Shown here piece after piece: positions 8,164-16,118 of a stretch of DNA of 54,760 nt. The notes beneath the pieces were generated by a model, which saw only the letters and a program-made list of their open reading frames with translations, ran no database searches and had not been told where the DNA came from. Position 1 is the stretch's first letter, and the number at the start of each line of letters is the position of its first letter. Origin of the DNA: Chloroflexota bacterium (GTDB taxonomy: Bacteria > Chloroflexota > Dehalococcoidia > JACPQF01); assembly GCA_016190625.1 (NCBI GenBank), contig JACPQF010000013.1, forward strand, positions 1-54,760, read 5' to 3'. Both the position numbers and the translations under genes were made by a program.

Positions 8164-8933
8164 TTTACAGCTATCAGGATAAGACTCTGTCGCCTGGCTC
8201 GGTCGAGAGTGCTCAAATACATCTGCGCGCTAGCCATCTTGCGGTCGGCTACGATAACATCCCCATAGTGCAGGGGATCACACTCCAACTGGATAGAGGG
8301 CAATCGCTGGCCCTGGTCGGCATGAACGGATCCGGGAAGTCCACCTTCTTGAAGACCATTGTAGGACTGCTGCCGCCTCTTCAAGGCGAGCTGGAGCTAC
8401 TAGGCGCTCGTAATAGTAGTGCGGCCAGGCGGGTCGCCTACCTCGGCCAGTTCCAATCGTCCGGCTTCGTCCTGCCCTTGCGGACCATCGACGTCGTGCG
8501 AATGGGGCGGTTCGCCGCGCACGGCCTCCTCGGGCGGCTGAAGGCGGCTGATCACGAGCTGATTGCCGACTCGATGCGAAGAATGGACGTCCACCACCTG
8601 GCTCATGCGCCGGTCCGCTCGCTCTCTGGTGGCCAGCGGCAGCGGGTATATCTGGCACAGGTTCTTGCCCGCCGGGCAAACCTCCTCGTGCTGGACGAGC
8701 CCACCGCCAGCCTGGACGCGGCCGGCAGGGCGATCTTTGCCCGGGTGATTGAGGAGGAGGTGACGCGGGGGGCTTCAGTCGTCATTGCCACCCACGACAT
8801 CCGGGAAGCGGGACGATGCGACCACGTGATGCTACTGGCTCAGCGAGTGGTCGGGCTTGGTTCCCCCAAAGACGTTTTGACGCCTCAGGCTCTCCTTGAG
8901 ACCTTCGGCGTTATGCTAGCGACTCAGGACTAA
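8160..8933 (+). CDS. znuC: Zn/Mn ABC importer, ATPase
   Basis: 257 aa from TTG at 8160, which overlaps the permease stop (TTGA) and has AAAGGAG nine bases upstream; the longer open frame from 7797 is a shadow inside the permease. Walker A is GMNGSGKST, the Q-loop is in YLGQFQS, the signature is LSGGQRQRV, Walker B is NLLVLDEPTASLD and the switch His is in ATHD. It powers uptake by the ZnuAB pair. The operon ends here. Confidence 0.93.
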   Translation: MIYSYQDKTLSPGSVESAQIHLRASHLAVGYDNIPIVQGITLQLDRGQSLALVGMNGSGKSTFLKTIVGLLPPLQGELELLGARNSSAARRVAYLGQFQSSGFVLPLRTIDVVRMGRFAAHGLLGRLKAADHELIADSMRRMDVHHLAHAPVRSLSGGQRQRVYLAQVLARRANLLVLDEPTASLDAAGRAIFARVIEEEVTRGASVVIATHDIREAGRCDHVMLLAQRVVGLGSPKDVLTPQALLETFGVMLATQD

Positions 8934-8968
8934 GGACACCGCACTAGGCCGTGTGTATCAGTGATAGA

Positions 8969-9427
8969 TTATTCTTGGGTTTCCTGCAACTGTAATTGAG
9001 ATCTTAGTTTGTCGGTGATTGTCCTGAATTGATCAGGGCTTAAACCGTAGACATCCGCCACTGACTCACCAATCTGCTGCCCCCAATTACTGCTTTGCCA
9101 GTCTTCTTCATCTTCGTTTCTTCCACTCTCAACTGCTCCCATACCATTTAACAGGTCAAAAACCACCTGTGCTTCCTTGCGGTCTGTAAATCCTTTTATT
9201 CCCAATGCTTCCAAGACAGCTCCTGTTTCTTCAGGTTTGACCCCTCTAATCCCTCTACCTCGAATAATTGGTTCAACAACCGCATGCATTCGATCGGTAA
9301 CCTGCTTTGCCCTATTTCTTGTTAGAAAATCTACGGCTGCTTTAGTAACTGCTCTTTTATCCATAATTCTTTGAAAATCACGTGCTGCGACATTTTCTCC
9401 TGTTCCTGGTTCTGGCACAAAACTCAC
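8969..9427 (-). CDS. Unrecognised 152-aa protein, AT-rich insertion
   Basis: I do not recognise this protein. It is hydrophilic and mostly helical in appearance, with two halves: AARDFQRIMDKRAVTKAAVD, then GIRGVKPEETGAVLEALGIK, and an acidic middle (NEDEEDWQSSNWGQQIGESV). No signal or membrane segment. Base composition is clearly more AT-rich than its neighbours, suggesting transfer. GTG at 9427 has AGAAGGGG directly abutting it; GTG at 9418 has better spacing and may be the real start. It lies where kdpA would be expected after kdpF. Confidence 0.6.
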   Translation of the reverse strand: MSFVPEPGTGENVAARDFQRIMDKRAVTKAAVDFLTRNRAKQVTDRMHAVVEPIIRGRGIRGVKPEETGAVLEALGIKGFTDRKEAQVVFDLLNGMGAVESGRNEDEEDWQSSNWGQQIGESVADVYGLSPDQFRTITDKLRSQLQLQETQE

Positions 9428-9495
9428 CCCCTTCTTAAGATTTTACTATTCGGATAATTCCGGGCACGCTCATGTTCTCAGCACTTCCAGTCCGC

Positions 9496-9585
9496 TTAAA
9501 ACCGCTCCGGCCAGAGCAAGGCGTAAGTCAAGTAGCCCAAGAGGAGAACGACGATGATCCCGACGACAAGATACTCTATCGACAT
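9496..9585 (-). CDS. kdpF: KdpF, small subunit of the Kdp K+ pump (orphan)
   Basis: 29 aa, MSIEYLVVGIIVVLLLGYLT then YALLWPERF: a single membrane helix followed by the family's Y-A-L-x-x-P-E-(R/K)-F ending. KdpF stabilises KdpABC, but no kdpA, kdpB or kdpC follows: the next DNA on this strand is the AT-rich 152-aa gene. Start at 9585 has AAGGGA upstream, and overlaps the preceding peptide by ten bases. The frame is open to 9714 but the upstream part is the other small gene out of frame. Confidence 0.85.
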   Translation of the reverse strand: MSIEYLVVGIIVVLLLGYLTYALLWPERF

Positions 9586-9680
9586 TGCGATCCCTTGGCC
9601 AGTTGGTCGCACGCGAATACATAGGCGAGCGAGACTACAAAGAATACCAGAACAAGGACGATAAGCGCCAGGTCGGCCAT
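9576..9680 (-). CDS. 34-aa single-helix membrane peptide ahead of kdpF
   Basis: MADLALIVLVLVFFVVSLAY then VFACDQLAKGSQCR: one membrane helix followed by a short C-D/E-x-L cytoplasmic end. An AGGAGG lies just upstream (9685-9691 region). Similar tiny ORFs precede kdpF in some kdp operons (from memory), so it probably belongs to the lost or relocated Kdp pump. Function unknown. It overlaps kdpF by ten bases, indicating translational coupling. Confidence 0.7.
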   Translation of the reverse strand: MADLALIVLVLVFFVVSLAYVFACDQLAKGSQCR

Positions 9681-9723
9681 TCGCAATCCTCCTGCTTATC
9701 TGACGTGCCTGCAAGGTTCAGGC

Positions 9724-10098
9724 CTATGGCCCGTCTTCTTCCTCGTCTCCATGGTCGTGCTCGATGAGGCGGAGAAGAGACTCCAGTGGGAACGGCTTCG
9801 GCAGGTAGGCTCGCGGCTTGAACTCCGCCAGGCGGCCGGGGCTGACCCGCACCGCCGAGACGATCACGGTGGGAACCTCCCTGCCCATATCCCTAAGCAC
9901 GCGTAGCACATCCCAGCCGCTCCGGTCGGGCAGGTTAATGTCAAGAAGCAAGAGGTCCGGTCGCTCTTCGGAAAGGACGCTCAGGGCCTCTGCGGCGGTC
10001 GTGGCCTCGAGGACGGAGTGCCCCCGGCTCGTCAGGTTATGCACGATCACCCGGCGCAGCGCTTTTTCGTCTTCGACTACCACAATGCAATGCTTCAT
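9724..10098 (-). CDS. Receiver-domain-only response regulator
   Basis: 124 aa, CheY-like receiver with no output domain. Acidic pair in VVVEDEKALRRV, phospho-acceptor Asp in LLLLDINLPDRSGW, Thr/Ser in VIVSAVRVS and the Lys in YLPKPF. ATG at 10098 preceded by GGGGAG is chosen over the open frame to 10128. It follows the UspA-like gene by 39 bases on the same strand. The short C-terminal tail HDHGDEEEDGP is acidic. Its kinase is not obvious; the KdpD-like kinase or the four-PAS kinase are candidates (inference). Confidence 0.85.
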   Translation of the reverse strand: MKHCIVVVEDEKALRRVIVHNLTSRGHSVLEATTAAEALSVLSEERPDLLLLDINLPDRSGWDVLRVLRDMGREVPTVIVSAVRVSPGRLAEFKPRAYLPKPFPLESLLRLIEHDHGDEEEDGP

Positions 10099-10137
10099 CT
10101 GTGCTCCCCACGGTTGACATCCCCTCATCCGAGCCTG

Positions 10138-10647
10138 TCATCGACCCGTCTCCTGGAGCGATTCACTAAGCCAACTGGGGGGCCAACTCGAAACTGCGCG
10201 GCGGCCGGTACCCAGCCCGACCATGATCACGGGGCAACCAACGGCATCGAGCAGCGTACGTCCGGCATCGAACAGCCCGAATGGACCGGCGCCGTGCCAG
10301 CCGACGATCACCGCCGAGGCCTGAAACTCCTCCGCCATCTGCTGAACTGCATCCGACCGGCTGCGGGTTATCCAAATCTCCTCCGTCGTTTCGACTCCGA
10401 AAGCCGCGGCGCGGTCGGCGGCGAGATCGAGTAGCGTATTGGCCCTTTGTTTTTCCTCCTCAGAGAGGGTGGCGAGCGGCCGTTGTGGCGGCAGAACGAT
10501 CAAGAAGACGAGGAAGAGCGACCTATCTGCTAGCCGGGCGTGAGCTGAACCACATTGCACCAGCGATGCGATATCATGTTCATCGTCAAGGCAAACGATA
10601 ACCGGTCCCGGCGATTCTGAACGAATTGCCTTACTCGCCAATTCCAT
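10138..10647 (-). CDS. UspA-like universal stress domain protein
   Basis: 169 aa from ATG at 10647, overlapping the transporter end by 17 bases. It starts PGPVIVCLDDEHD and ends with SAVIVGWHGAGPFGLFDAGR then LLDAVGCPVIMVG, which resembles the Usp nucleotide-binding end (G-x2-G-x9-G-S/T) although the glycine spacing is loose. Usp domains often bind ATP or c-di-AMP and act on transporters; next to a KimA-like carrier a regulatory role in K+ uptake is likely (inference). The frame's upstream 66 codons are a shadow of the transporter. Confidence 0.7.
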   Translation of the reverse strand: MELASKAIRSESPGPVIVCLDDEHDIASLVQCGSAHARLADRSLFLVFLIVLPPQRPLATLSEEEKQRANTLLDLAADRAAAFGVETTEEIWITRSRSDAVQQMAEEFQASAVIVGWHGAGPFGLFDAGRTLLDAVGCPVIMVGLGTGRRAVSSWPPSWLSESLQETGR

Positions 10648-12787
10648 CGTCCAAATGCTCCGGTTCGTTCTCGCCGCCAAGGTAATACGGCACGTCGACC
10701 ACGATGGTATTGCGCCGGAAAAAGAGGCGAATCTTGAGTCGGAGGGCTGTCTGGTTGTGCAGGATGTACTCCCACAGGTGGCGGGGAACGAACTCCGAGA
10801 GGACGACGGTGATCGGCCGCTTCGGTTCCTGCCTATCCAGAGCATCGATATAGGCCATGAGAGGGGAGATCAGAACCCGGTAGGGTGACTCGACGATCAC
10901 GAGCGGTATCTCTCCTCCCCACTGCTCCCAGCGCCGCTTCATCCGCTTCTCCTCCTCAGGATCGGTGCTCACATGTACCGCTGTGACATCCGGCGAGATA
11001 GAGCGGGCGAAAGCGAGGGCGATGAGCGCCGCCTTGTCTAGACGGCTCACTGGAACGACAACGTGTGGCGGCTCTGGCTTGGGCAGCCGTGCGTTTGGCC
11101 GCTCCAGCGCGAGTGAATCTTTGAAGGCCCGGTAATGGCGCTCGATCGCCCACATCATCGCCATTAGCACCGGCATGAGTACCAGCACCATCCAAGCCCC
11201 CAGCATGAACATGGAGCCTGCCACCACCACCGCCACTACGCCGGTCGCGACCGCACCCAACGTGTTGACCGCTGCCCGTTGCCGCCATCCGTGCTCTTCG
11301 CCACGTAGCCGCCACCAGTGCCGCACCAACCCCGCCTGGCTAAGCGTGAAGGCGAGGAACACGCCCACGGTGTAAAGCGGGATCAGGCTCGTCACGCTCC
11401 CGGCGAAGACGACGATCAACAGCGCCGACAGGGCCGACAAGCTGACGATGCCCACCGAGAAAGCCAGACGGTCGCCCCGGAACTGGAACTGACTTGGCAG
11501 ATAGCCGTCGTTGGCCAAAACGCTTGCCAGTCGGGGAAAGCCATTGAAGGCCGTGTTCGCTGCCAGCAGGAGCAGCACCGCGGTGGAGAATTGGATAAGG
11601 TAATAGTAGGGACCAATGCCTACCAGCGTGCGCGTCAGTTGACTCACCACAGTCTCCACTTCCTCGGGGTGGGGCACGATGGCGAGCTGGGTGGACAGAA
11701 CGCTGATGCCAAGGAAGATGGAGGCGAAAAGGACTCCCATCATGACCAGAACGACCTGAGCGTTCCTGACCTCCGAGGGCTTGAAGGCGGGCACGCCGTT
11801 GGAGACTGCCTCGGTACCGGTGAGCGCCACCGAACCAGAGGCAAACGCCCGCAGGAGGAGAAGCAGCGTCAGTGGATGAGCGGTCTGCCCTGCCAGCCAC
11901 TCCGGAGGAGCCGTGTACGCCGGCAGGCTTCCCGTGACCATCCGGAAGAGCCCAAATCCGACCAGACCGAGGATAGCGACGACATAAACGTAAGTTGGGG
12001 TGGCGAAAACGTTTCCGGATTCCCTTATGCCGCGCAGGTTCAACATCGTCACGACGAACACCGCTGCCACCGAGATCAGCACTCGCTGCTCGAACAGCTC
12101 GGGGAAGGCCGACGTTATGGCCGCCACGCCTGCCGATACGGAGACGGCCACGGTAAGGATGTAGTCGGTCAGCAGTGCCGCGGCAGCGGCAAGGCCGGCG
12201 AGAGCGCCAAGGTTCTCGTGGGCAACTACGTAGCTGCCGCCGCCGTTGGGATAGGCGCGGATCACTTGTCGGTAGCTGGTTACCACGATGGCCAGGATGA
12301 TGATGATTGCCAAGGTTATCGGGACAGACAGGGCAAGAGCACCAAGGCTTGCCAGCGCCAGCACTCGCATGACCTCTTCCGTCGCGTAAGCCGACGAGGA
12401 GATGTTGTCGGAGGCGAAGATTGCCAGCCCCTTTAGCTTGCCAACTCGCTCCTCCTTTTCCTGCTCGGTCCGCAGACGCGGCCCGATTAGGACTCGTCGC
12501 ACTGTCTCCGTCGCCAGGCCAAACGGGCCTCTTGGCCTTAGAACTCGCTCTGTGGCCACCAGATGCCCCGGCGCCCGGCGCCGGAACTCGCGGGCGTAAG
12601 GTCGGACGATCCGCACATAGCGATTGCCCGGCCTGCCGCCCGTCAGGAGTTGTTTCTCCTCCAGATCCGGGGAATGCAGGCGGTTCGCGTTTTCTCCTTG
12701 CGGGCGCCCGCCGGCTTCCCTCCCCTGCGACGGATGGGAGAATCCGGCCTTGCTATTTGTCGAGTGGTCCTGGCTATCCTCTGCCAT
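10631..12787 (-). CDS. kimA: KimA-like APC-family potassium transporter
   Basis: 718 aa. After a 115-residue basic cytoplasmic extension comes an APC core: LKGLAIFASDNISSSAYATE, YPNGGGSYVVAHENLG and about twelve helices, then a cytoplasmic Usp-like domain from about residue 575 (PHVVVPVSRLDKAALIALAF ... DVTAVHVSTD ... VLSEFVPRHLWEYILHNQ). That layout is the KimA (YdaO) type, a high-affinity K+ importer controlled by c-di-AMP in Bacillus. The N-terminal extension is unusually long; a start near residue 90-110 is possible. Other APC amino-acid permeases remain an alternative. I found no c-di-AMP riboswitch upstream. Confidence 0.8.
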   Translation of the reverse strand: MAEDSQDHSTNSKAGFSHPSQGREAGGRPQGENANRLHSPDLEEKQLLTGGRPGNRYVRIVRPYAREFRRRAPGHLVATERVLRPRGPFGLATETVRRVLIGPRLRTEQEKEERVGKLKGLAIFASDNISSSAYATEEVMRVLALASLGALALSVPITLAIIIILAIVVTSYRQVIRAYPNGGGSYVVAHENLGALAGLAAAAALLTDYILTVAVSVSAGVAAITSAFPELFEQRVLISVAAVFVVTMLNLRGIRESGNVFATPTYVYVVAILGLVGFGLFRMVTGSLPAYTAPPEWLAGQTAHPLTLLLLLRAFASGSVALTGTEAVSNGVPAFKPSEVRNAQVVLVMMGVLFASIFLGISVLSTQLAIVPHPEEVETVVSQLTRTLVGIGPYYYLIQFSTAVLLLLAANTAFNGFPRLASVLANDGYLPSQFQFRGDRLAFSVGIVSLSALSALLIVVFAGSVTSLIPLYTVGVFLAFTLSQAGLVRHWWRLRGEEHGWRQRAAVNTLGAVATGVVAVVVAGSMFMLGAWMVLVLMPVLMAMMWAIERHYRAFKDSLALERPNARLPKPEPPHVVVPVSRLDKAALIALAFARSISPDVTAVHVSTDPEEEKRMKRRWEQWGGEIPLVIVESPYRVLISPLMAYIDALDRQEPKRPITVVLSEFVPRHLWEYILHNQTALRLKIRLFFRRNTIVVDVPYYLGGENEPEHLDDGIGE

Positions 12788-12985
12788 CGAAATGTTATTT
12801 CGCCTCTCAAAGCAGATTCACGCTTTCTCCGCAAACGCGTGTATCCACCCTAATGATAGCGCGACGCTGCTCAACAACGCGTCAACACCGAGCAATGCGC
12901 GCTCAATAGATGCTTAACATCTTGGAGGCGAACCCAAGTGGAAAAGGGCACCCAGTGCTTTGTGATAGATCGCCTGATCCCCTAC

Positions 12986-13181
12986 ACGGTACATCCCGAA
13001 TTTTGATCACGGGGTAGATTGGCGATGCAACGACCTTCGTGCGATGCAGGCTCGCCCTCACCCCAACCCTCTCCCTTTGGGAGAGGGGACGGAACGCCTG
13101 CCCTCTCTCCCTTTGGGAGAGGGCTGGGGTGAGGGTAAACTCACACATACATCCTGAATAGCAGAATTCGGGATGTACCGT
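12986..13181. mobile_element. MITE-like nested inverted repeat, 196 bp
   Basis: Perfect 17-bp terminal inverted repeats ACGGTACATCCCGAATT (12986-13002) and its complement (13165-13181) enclose inner arms CCCTCACCCCAACCCTCTCC (13055-13074) and GGAGAGGGCTGGGGTGAGGG (13116-13135), which themselves contain two hairpins CCCTCTCCC-TTT-GGGAGAGGG. No ORF inside. The remaining part of 12788-13210 shows nothing I can name. Confidence 0.65.
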
Positions 13182-13210
13182 GAGGAACAATCGCTCAGGG
13201 TAACAAAGCA

Positions 13211-13540
13211 CTAGCCGCGGGGCGACCACATGATCACGGCAACACCGATCAGGCAAACGGCGGCGCCGATGAGGTCGAAGCGATCCGGATTCCACCGATC
13301 GAAGCGCCAGCTCCATAGCAGCGAGAGGATGATGAAGATGCCACCATAGGCGGCGTACACCCGTCCGAAGTTCGGTTCGGATTGGAGGGTGGGTACCACT
13401 CCATATAGAACCAGAACGAACGCCCCTGCCAACCCGAGCCAGAACCCTCGTCCCACCCTCAGCCACTGCCAAACAAGCCAGCCTCCGGCGATCTCGAACA
13501 GTCCGGCGAGAACGAATAGCGCCAGCGAACGAACTATCAC
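13211..13540 (-). CDS. YnfA/UPF0060 family small membrane protein
   Basis: 109 aa with four predicted helices. Diagnostic text: [39 protein letters not shown] and [20 protein letters not shown]. The family resembles half of a small-multidrug-resistance transporter and probably works as a dimer; some members export dyes or cations, but no substrate can be set here. It stands alone between the inverted-repeat element and kdpE. Confidence 0.9.
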   Translation of the reverse strand: MIVRSLALFVLAGLFEIAGGWLVWQWLRVGRGFWLGLAGAFVLVLYGVVPTLQSEPNFGRVYAAYGGIFIILSLLWSWRFDRWNPDRFDLIGAAVCLIGVAVIMWSPRG

Positions 13541-13664
13541 TGCGGGTTACCTTTCTCTAGAGAACATGAGTTGTCTTTGTGTGCTTCGAAATCTTCGGCG
13601 CCTTCGTGATTCCATCCACTCCCACTGCTGACCGCTGACAACTGACTGCTGACAGCTATCAAGT
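13541..13664. repeat. Short intergenic CTGCTGACNGCTGAC repeat
   Basis: CTGCTGACCGCTGACAACTG and ACTGCTGACAGCT at 13626-13658 belong to a dispersed family also present at 21788-21820 and 32812-32850, each time close to a gene end. Confidence 0.5.
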
Positions 13665-14375
13665 CTAGGCCTCGGGCGCCAGCAGGCGATAACCTACGCC
13701 CGGCTCGGTAATGAGGTAGCGGGGTTTCTGGGGGTCGGCCTCGATCTTCTTGCGCAATCGGGCGACGTACACGTGGAGGTAATGTGCCTCCGAGCCGTAT
13801 TCCGGTCCCCAGGCTTCGAACAGGAGCATCCTATCGGTGAGCACCTTATTGGGATGAGTTACAAAGGCCTTCAGAAGCAGGTACTCGGTCGGCGTGAGGT
13901 GTACCTCGTGGCCACAGACAGTGACGCGCCGGCGGTCCATATCTACTTCGAGGTCTCCCGTCCGAAACACAGCGGCGCTTCCCCTGGCCGGCCTGGCGGC
14001 GTGCCGGAGAGCTACCCGGACCCTGGCCAGCAACTCTTCGACGCCAAATGGCTTGGTCAGATAATCGTCGGCCCCGAGGTCGAGCGCCGCCACCTTGTCC
14101 CGCTCCGCACCCCGCACCGACAGAACGACAATAGGAGTGTTAGATTGGCTGCGTACTTGCCGGATCACTTCCAGACCGTCGACATCCGGCAGACCGAGGT
14201 CGAGCAAGATGAGGTCCGGGTGGCGTTTGACGTAGGTCTCGAGGGCCTGCTGGCCGGTCTCCGCCGCCTCGACCTTGTAGCCGTGGCCGCCGAGGACAGT
14301 GCGCAAAGCCCGGCGGATCGCTGCCTCGTCGTCGATGACCAGAATTAGAGCGCCGTTCTTAGGCGGATGGTTCAT
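13665..14375 (-). CDS. kdpE: KdpE-type OmpR-family response regulator
   Basis: 236 aa. Receiver domain with LVIDDEAAIRRAL, acceptor Asp in LILLDLGLPDVDGLEVI and Lys in YLTKPFGVEELLAR; winged-helix output with VHLTPTEYLLLKAF, EAWGPEYGSEAHYLHVYVAR and LRKKIEADP..PRYLITEPG, which closely follows KdpE. It overlaps the kinase stop by four bases (ATGA). In other bacteria KdpE activates kdpFABC under K+ limitation; here the pump genes are not in the window, so its target may be the KimA cluster or a distant kdp locus (inference). Confidence 0.9.
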   Translation of the reverse strand: MNHPPKNGALILVIDDEAAIRRALRTVLGGHGYKVEAAETGQQALETYVKRHPDLILLDLGLPDVDGLEVIRQVRSQSNTPIVVLSVRGAERDKVAALDLGADDYLTKPFGVEELLARVRVALRHAARPARGSAAVFRTGDLEVDMDRRRVTVCGHEVHLTPTEYLLLKAFVTHPNKVLTDRMLLFEAWGPEYGSEAHYLHVYVARLRKKIEADPQKPRYLITEPGVGYRLLAPEA

Positions 14376-15988
14376 ACTGCACGCTCCTTGGTCTCGCCGC
14401 TAGTATCAGGTTCGGCCGTTAGAGGCAATGTGAAGACAAAACGGGCGCCGCCACCGGTTCTGTTCTCCGCCCACATGCGGCCGCCATGCGCCTCCACCAA
14501 CCCCTTGGCCACGGCCAGGCCCAGGCCGGTGCCCTTGGACCGGGAACCCTCACGGGCCACGCGATAGAAAGGCTCGAACAAGTGGAGTAGAGCCGATGAG
14601 GGGATGCCTGGGCCACGATCCGCCACCTCGACCTGAACTTCTGTGTTGTTGGTTCGCGCCGAGATCCGGGTTTCGGTGCCAGCCTTTGTGTATTTCGTGG
14701 CGTTCTCTATCAGATTTGACAGAACCTGGTCGATCTCCACGTAATCGAAGAACACGGGTGGCAGATCGTCCGGAATATCGACGACTGTCTGGCGACCTGC
14801 GACGAGGGGACGCAGCCGGCCCAGTACGTCGTCGACCAGTGCGCCCAAATCATACCATCCCTTTTCCGGCCTCAAGTTGCCACCTTCGATGCGGGAGAGA
14901 TCCAGCAGGTTCCCCACGATCTGGTTCAATCGCAGAGCCTCCTCCTCGATAGTTTCGGCGAACTCCCGCCGCTCCTCCTCCGTCCAGGCAACGTCGCGCT
15001 GGCGGAGGCTGCCCGCCGAGGCGATGATCGAGGCAAGCGGCGTCCTCAGGTCATGCGAGACCGCATTGAGCAAAGCGGTCTTTAGCTCGTCGGTGCGACG
15101 GAGGATCTCCGTCTCGGTGACCTCACGTTGAAGCCTGACCCGGTCGGCGGCCGCTCCCAACTGATTGGCCGCCGCCGACAGCAATCTATCGTTGGCGAGG
15201 GTGGACTTGGCCTCGCGCTCACGACGCATGATGAGCAACTCCCCCACGCGCCGGCCCTTCACGGTCACCGGCACCACTTGCATTCGCCTGGCGTCAACCG
15301 TTCCGCCGGTCCCCTTGGCTCGAGGAGGAACGATGCGGATCCACCGTCCGGGCGCACCGCGCAGCTCGCCGGTTGGCAGCGGACCCTGGCCGAGGACTTG
15401 CGAATCCACGGCGGTTCGACGGCGAACGAGTTCGAGCGCCCCACCTTCGCCAACGGCAGCCCGGGCGATTCCCGTCGCGCCGGCGGCGATCTCGATCGCC
15501 ACCGCCGACAACTGCAGCTCGTCCCGAAGTCGCGCCGCCGCGGCGTTTAGCGCTTGCTCCAGGTCCGGCCCATTCATCAAACGAACCAAGTCATAGAGAA
15601 CCACGGCCTCGCGTTTGCGCTGCTCGGCCTCTTGAGCTCGCCGGCGCTGCCCTGCCGCCAGTTGCCCGGTGACAATGGCCGTAAGCAAGAACAGACCAAG
15701 GGCGATCCACTCGGCCGGATTACCAACCGTGAAGGTATGCAGCGGCTCGGTGCGGAACCAGTCAATTGCCAAAAACGCCAGAATCGAGGCAAACACCGCC
15801 GGACCCCGGCCAAAGGCCACGGAGATCGCCAGAACCACCACCAAATACAGCATAGAAATATTTGGGATAGCGGAGAGACTTAGAATCAGACCAATCAGAA
15901 CCGTCATCAGCGCTATGCCCACGAAGCTGGTCGCGTAACCGAGCGCGTTACGTCGCGCCATCGCCAAGAATCCCACGAGTGCCTTCAT
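14372..15988 (-). CDS. kdpD: Short KdpD-type sensor kinase lacking the KdpD/Usp head
   Basis: 538 aa against roughly 900 for full KdpD. The cytoplasmic N-terminal KdpD and Usp domains are absent: the protein begins directly at the four-helix DUF4118 module (about residues 15-115, ISMLYLVVVLAISVAFGRGP), then a GAF-like region, HisKA with His in LNAVSHDLRTPLAS and HATPase (NLIENATKYT, DRGPGIP, GTGLGLAVAKGLVEAHGG). It phosphorylates the KdpE partner encoded with a four-base overlap. Without the head, sensing of K+ or c-di-AMP through that part is lost, so the signal may differ. Confidence 0.87.
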   Translation of the reverse strand: MKALVGFLAMARRNALGYATSFVGIALMTVLIGLILSLSAIPNISMLYLVVVLAISVAFGRGPAVFASILAFLAIDWFRTEPLHTFTVGNPAEWIALGLFLLTAIVTGQLAAGQRRRAQEAEQRKREAVVLYDLVRLMNGPDLEQALNAAAARLRDELQLSAVAIEIAAGATGIARAAVGEGGALELVRRRTAVDSQVLGQGPLPTGELRGAPGRWIRIVPPRAKGTGGTVDARRMQVVPVTVKGRRVGELLIMRREREAKSTLANDRLLSAAANQLGAAADRVRLQREVTETEILRRTDELKTALLNAVSHDLRTPLASIIASAGSLRQRDVAWTEEERREFAETIEEEALRLNQIVGNLLDLSRIEGGNLRPEKGWYDLGALVDDVLGRLRPLVAGRQTVVDIPDDLPPVFFDYVEIDQVLSNLIENATKYTKAGTETRISARTNNTEVQVEVADRGPGIPSSALLHLFEPFYRVAREGSRSKGTGLGLAVAKGLVEAHGGRMWAENRTGGGARFVFTLPLTAEPDTSGETKERAV

Positions 15989-16051
15989 GCCTGGAATTCT
16001 ACCACTTGCTAATCTCCGGTTGCAACCATCGGGGCGTGGCAGTTAGTTTTC

Positions 16052-16110
16052 TATCACTTCTGTGAGCGCGCCGTTTGTGATACAATGCGACCTATCACAC
16101 CCTGAGGAGG
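16052..16110 (+). promoter_or_regulatory. Promoter region with repeated TATCAC/GTGATA half sites
   Basis: TATCAC-TTCT-GTGA at 16052-16065 and GTGATA-N10-TATCAC at 16077-16098 are inverted repeats ahead of the MFS gene. TACAAT (16081-16086) is a possible -10, and GGAGGA at 16105-16110 is the ribosome-binding site. The repeats suggest a GntR-like or similar operator. Confidence 0.5.
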
Positions 16111-16118
16111 ACGGTGGC

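Noticed and set aside
12788-12985. Possible c-di-AMP (ydaO) riboswitch upstream of the KimA-like gene
   Set aside because: Looked for the conserved core of that riboswitch on the minus strand and found no match by eye.
12903-13472. 189-codon minus-strand frame over the inverted-repeat element and YnfA
   Set aside because: Runs through the MITE-like repeat and out of frame through ynfA; no family resemblance.
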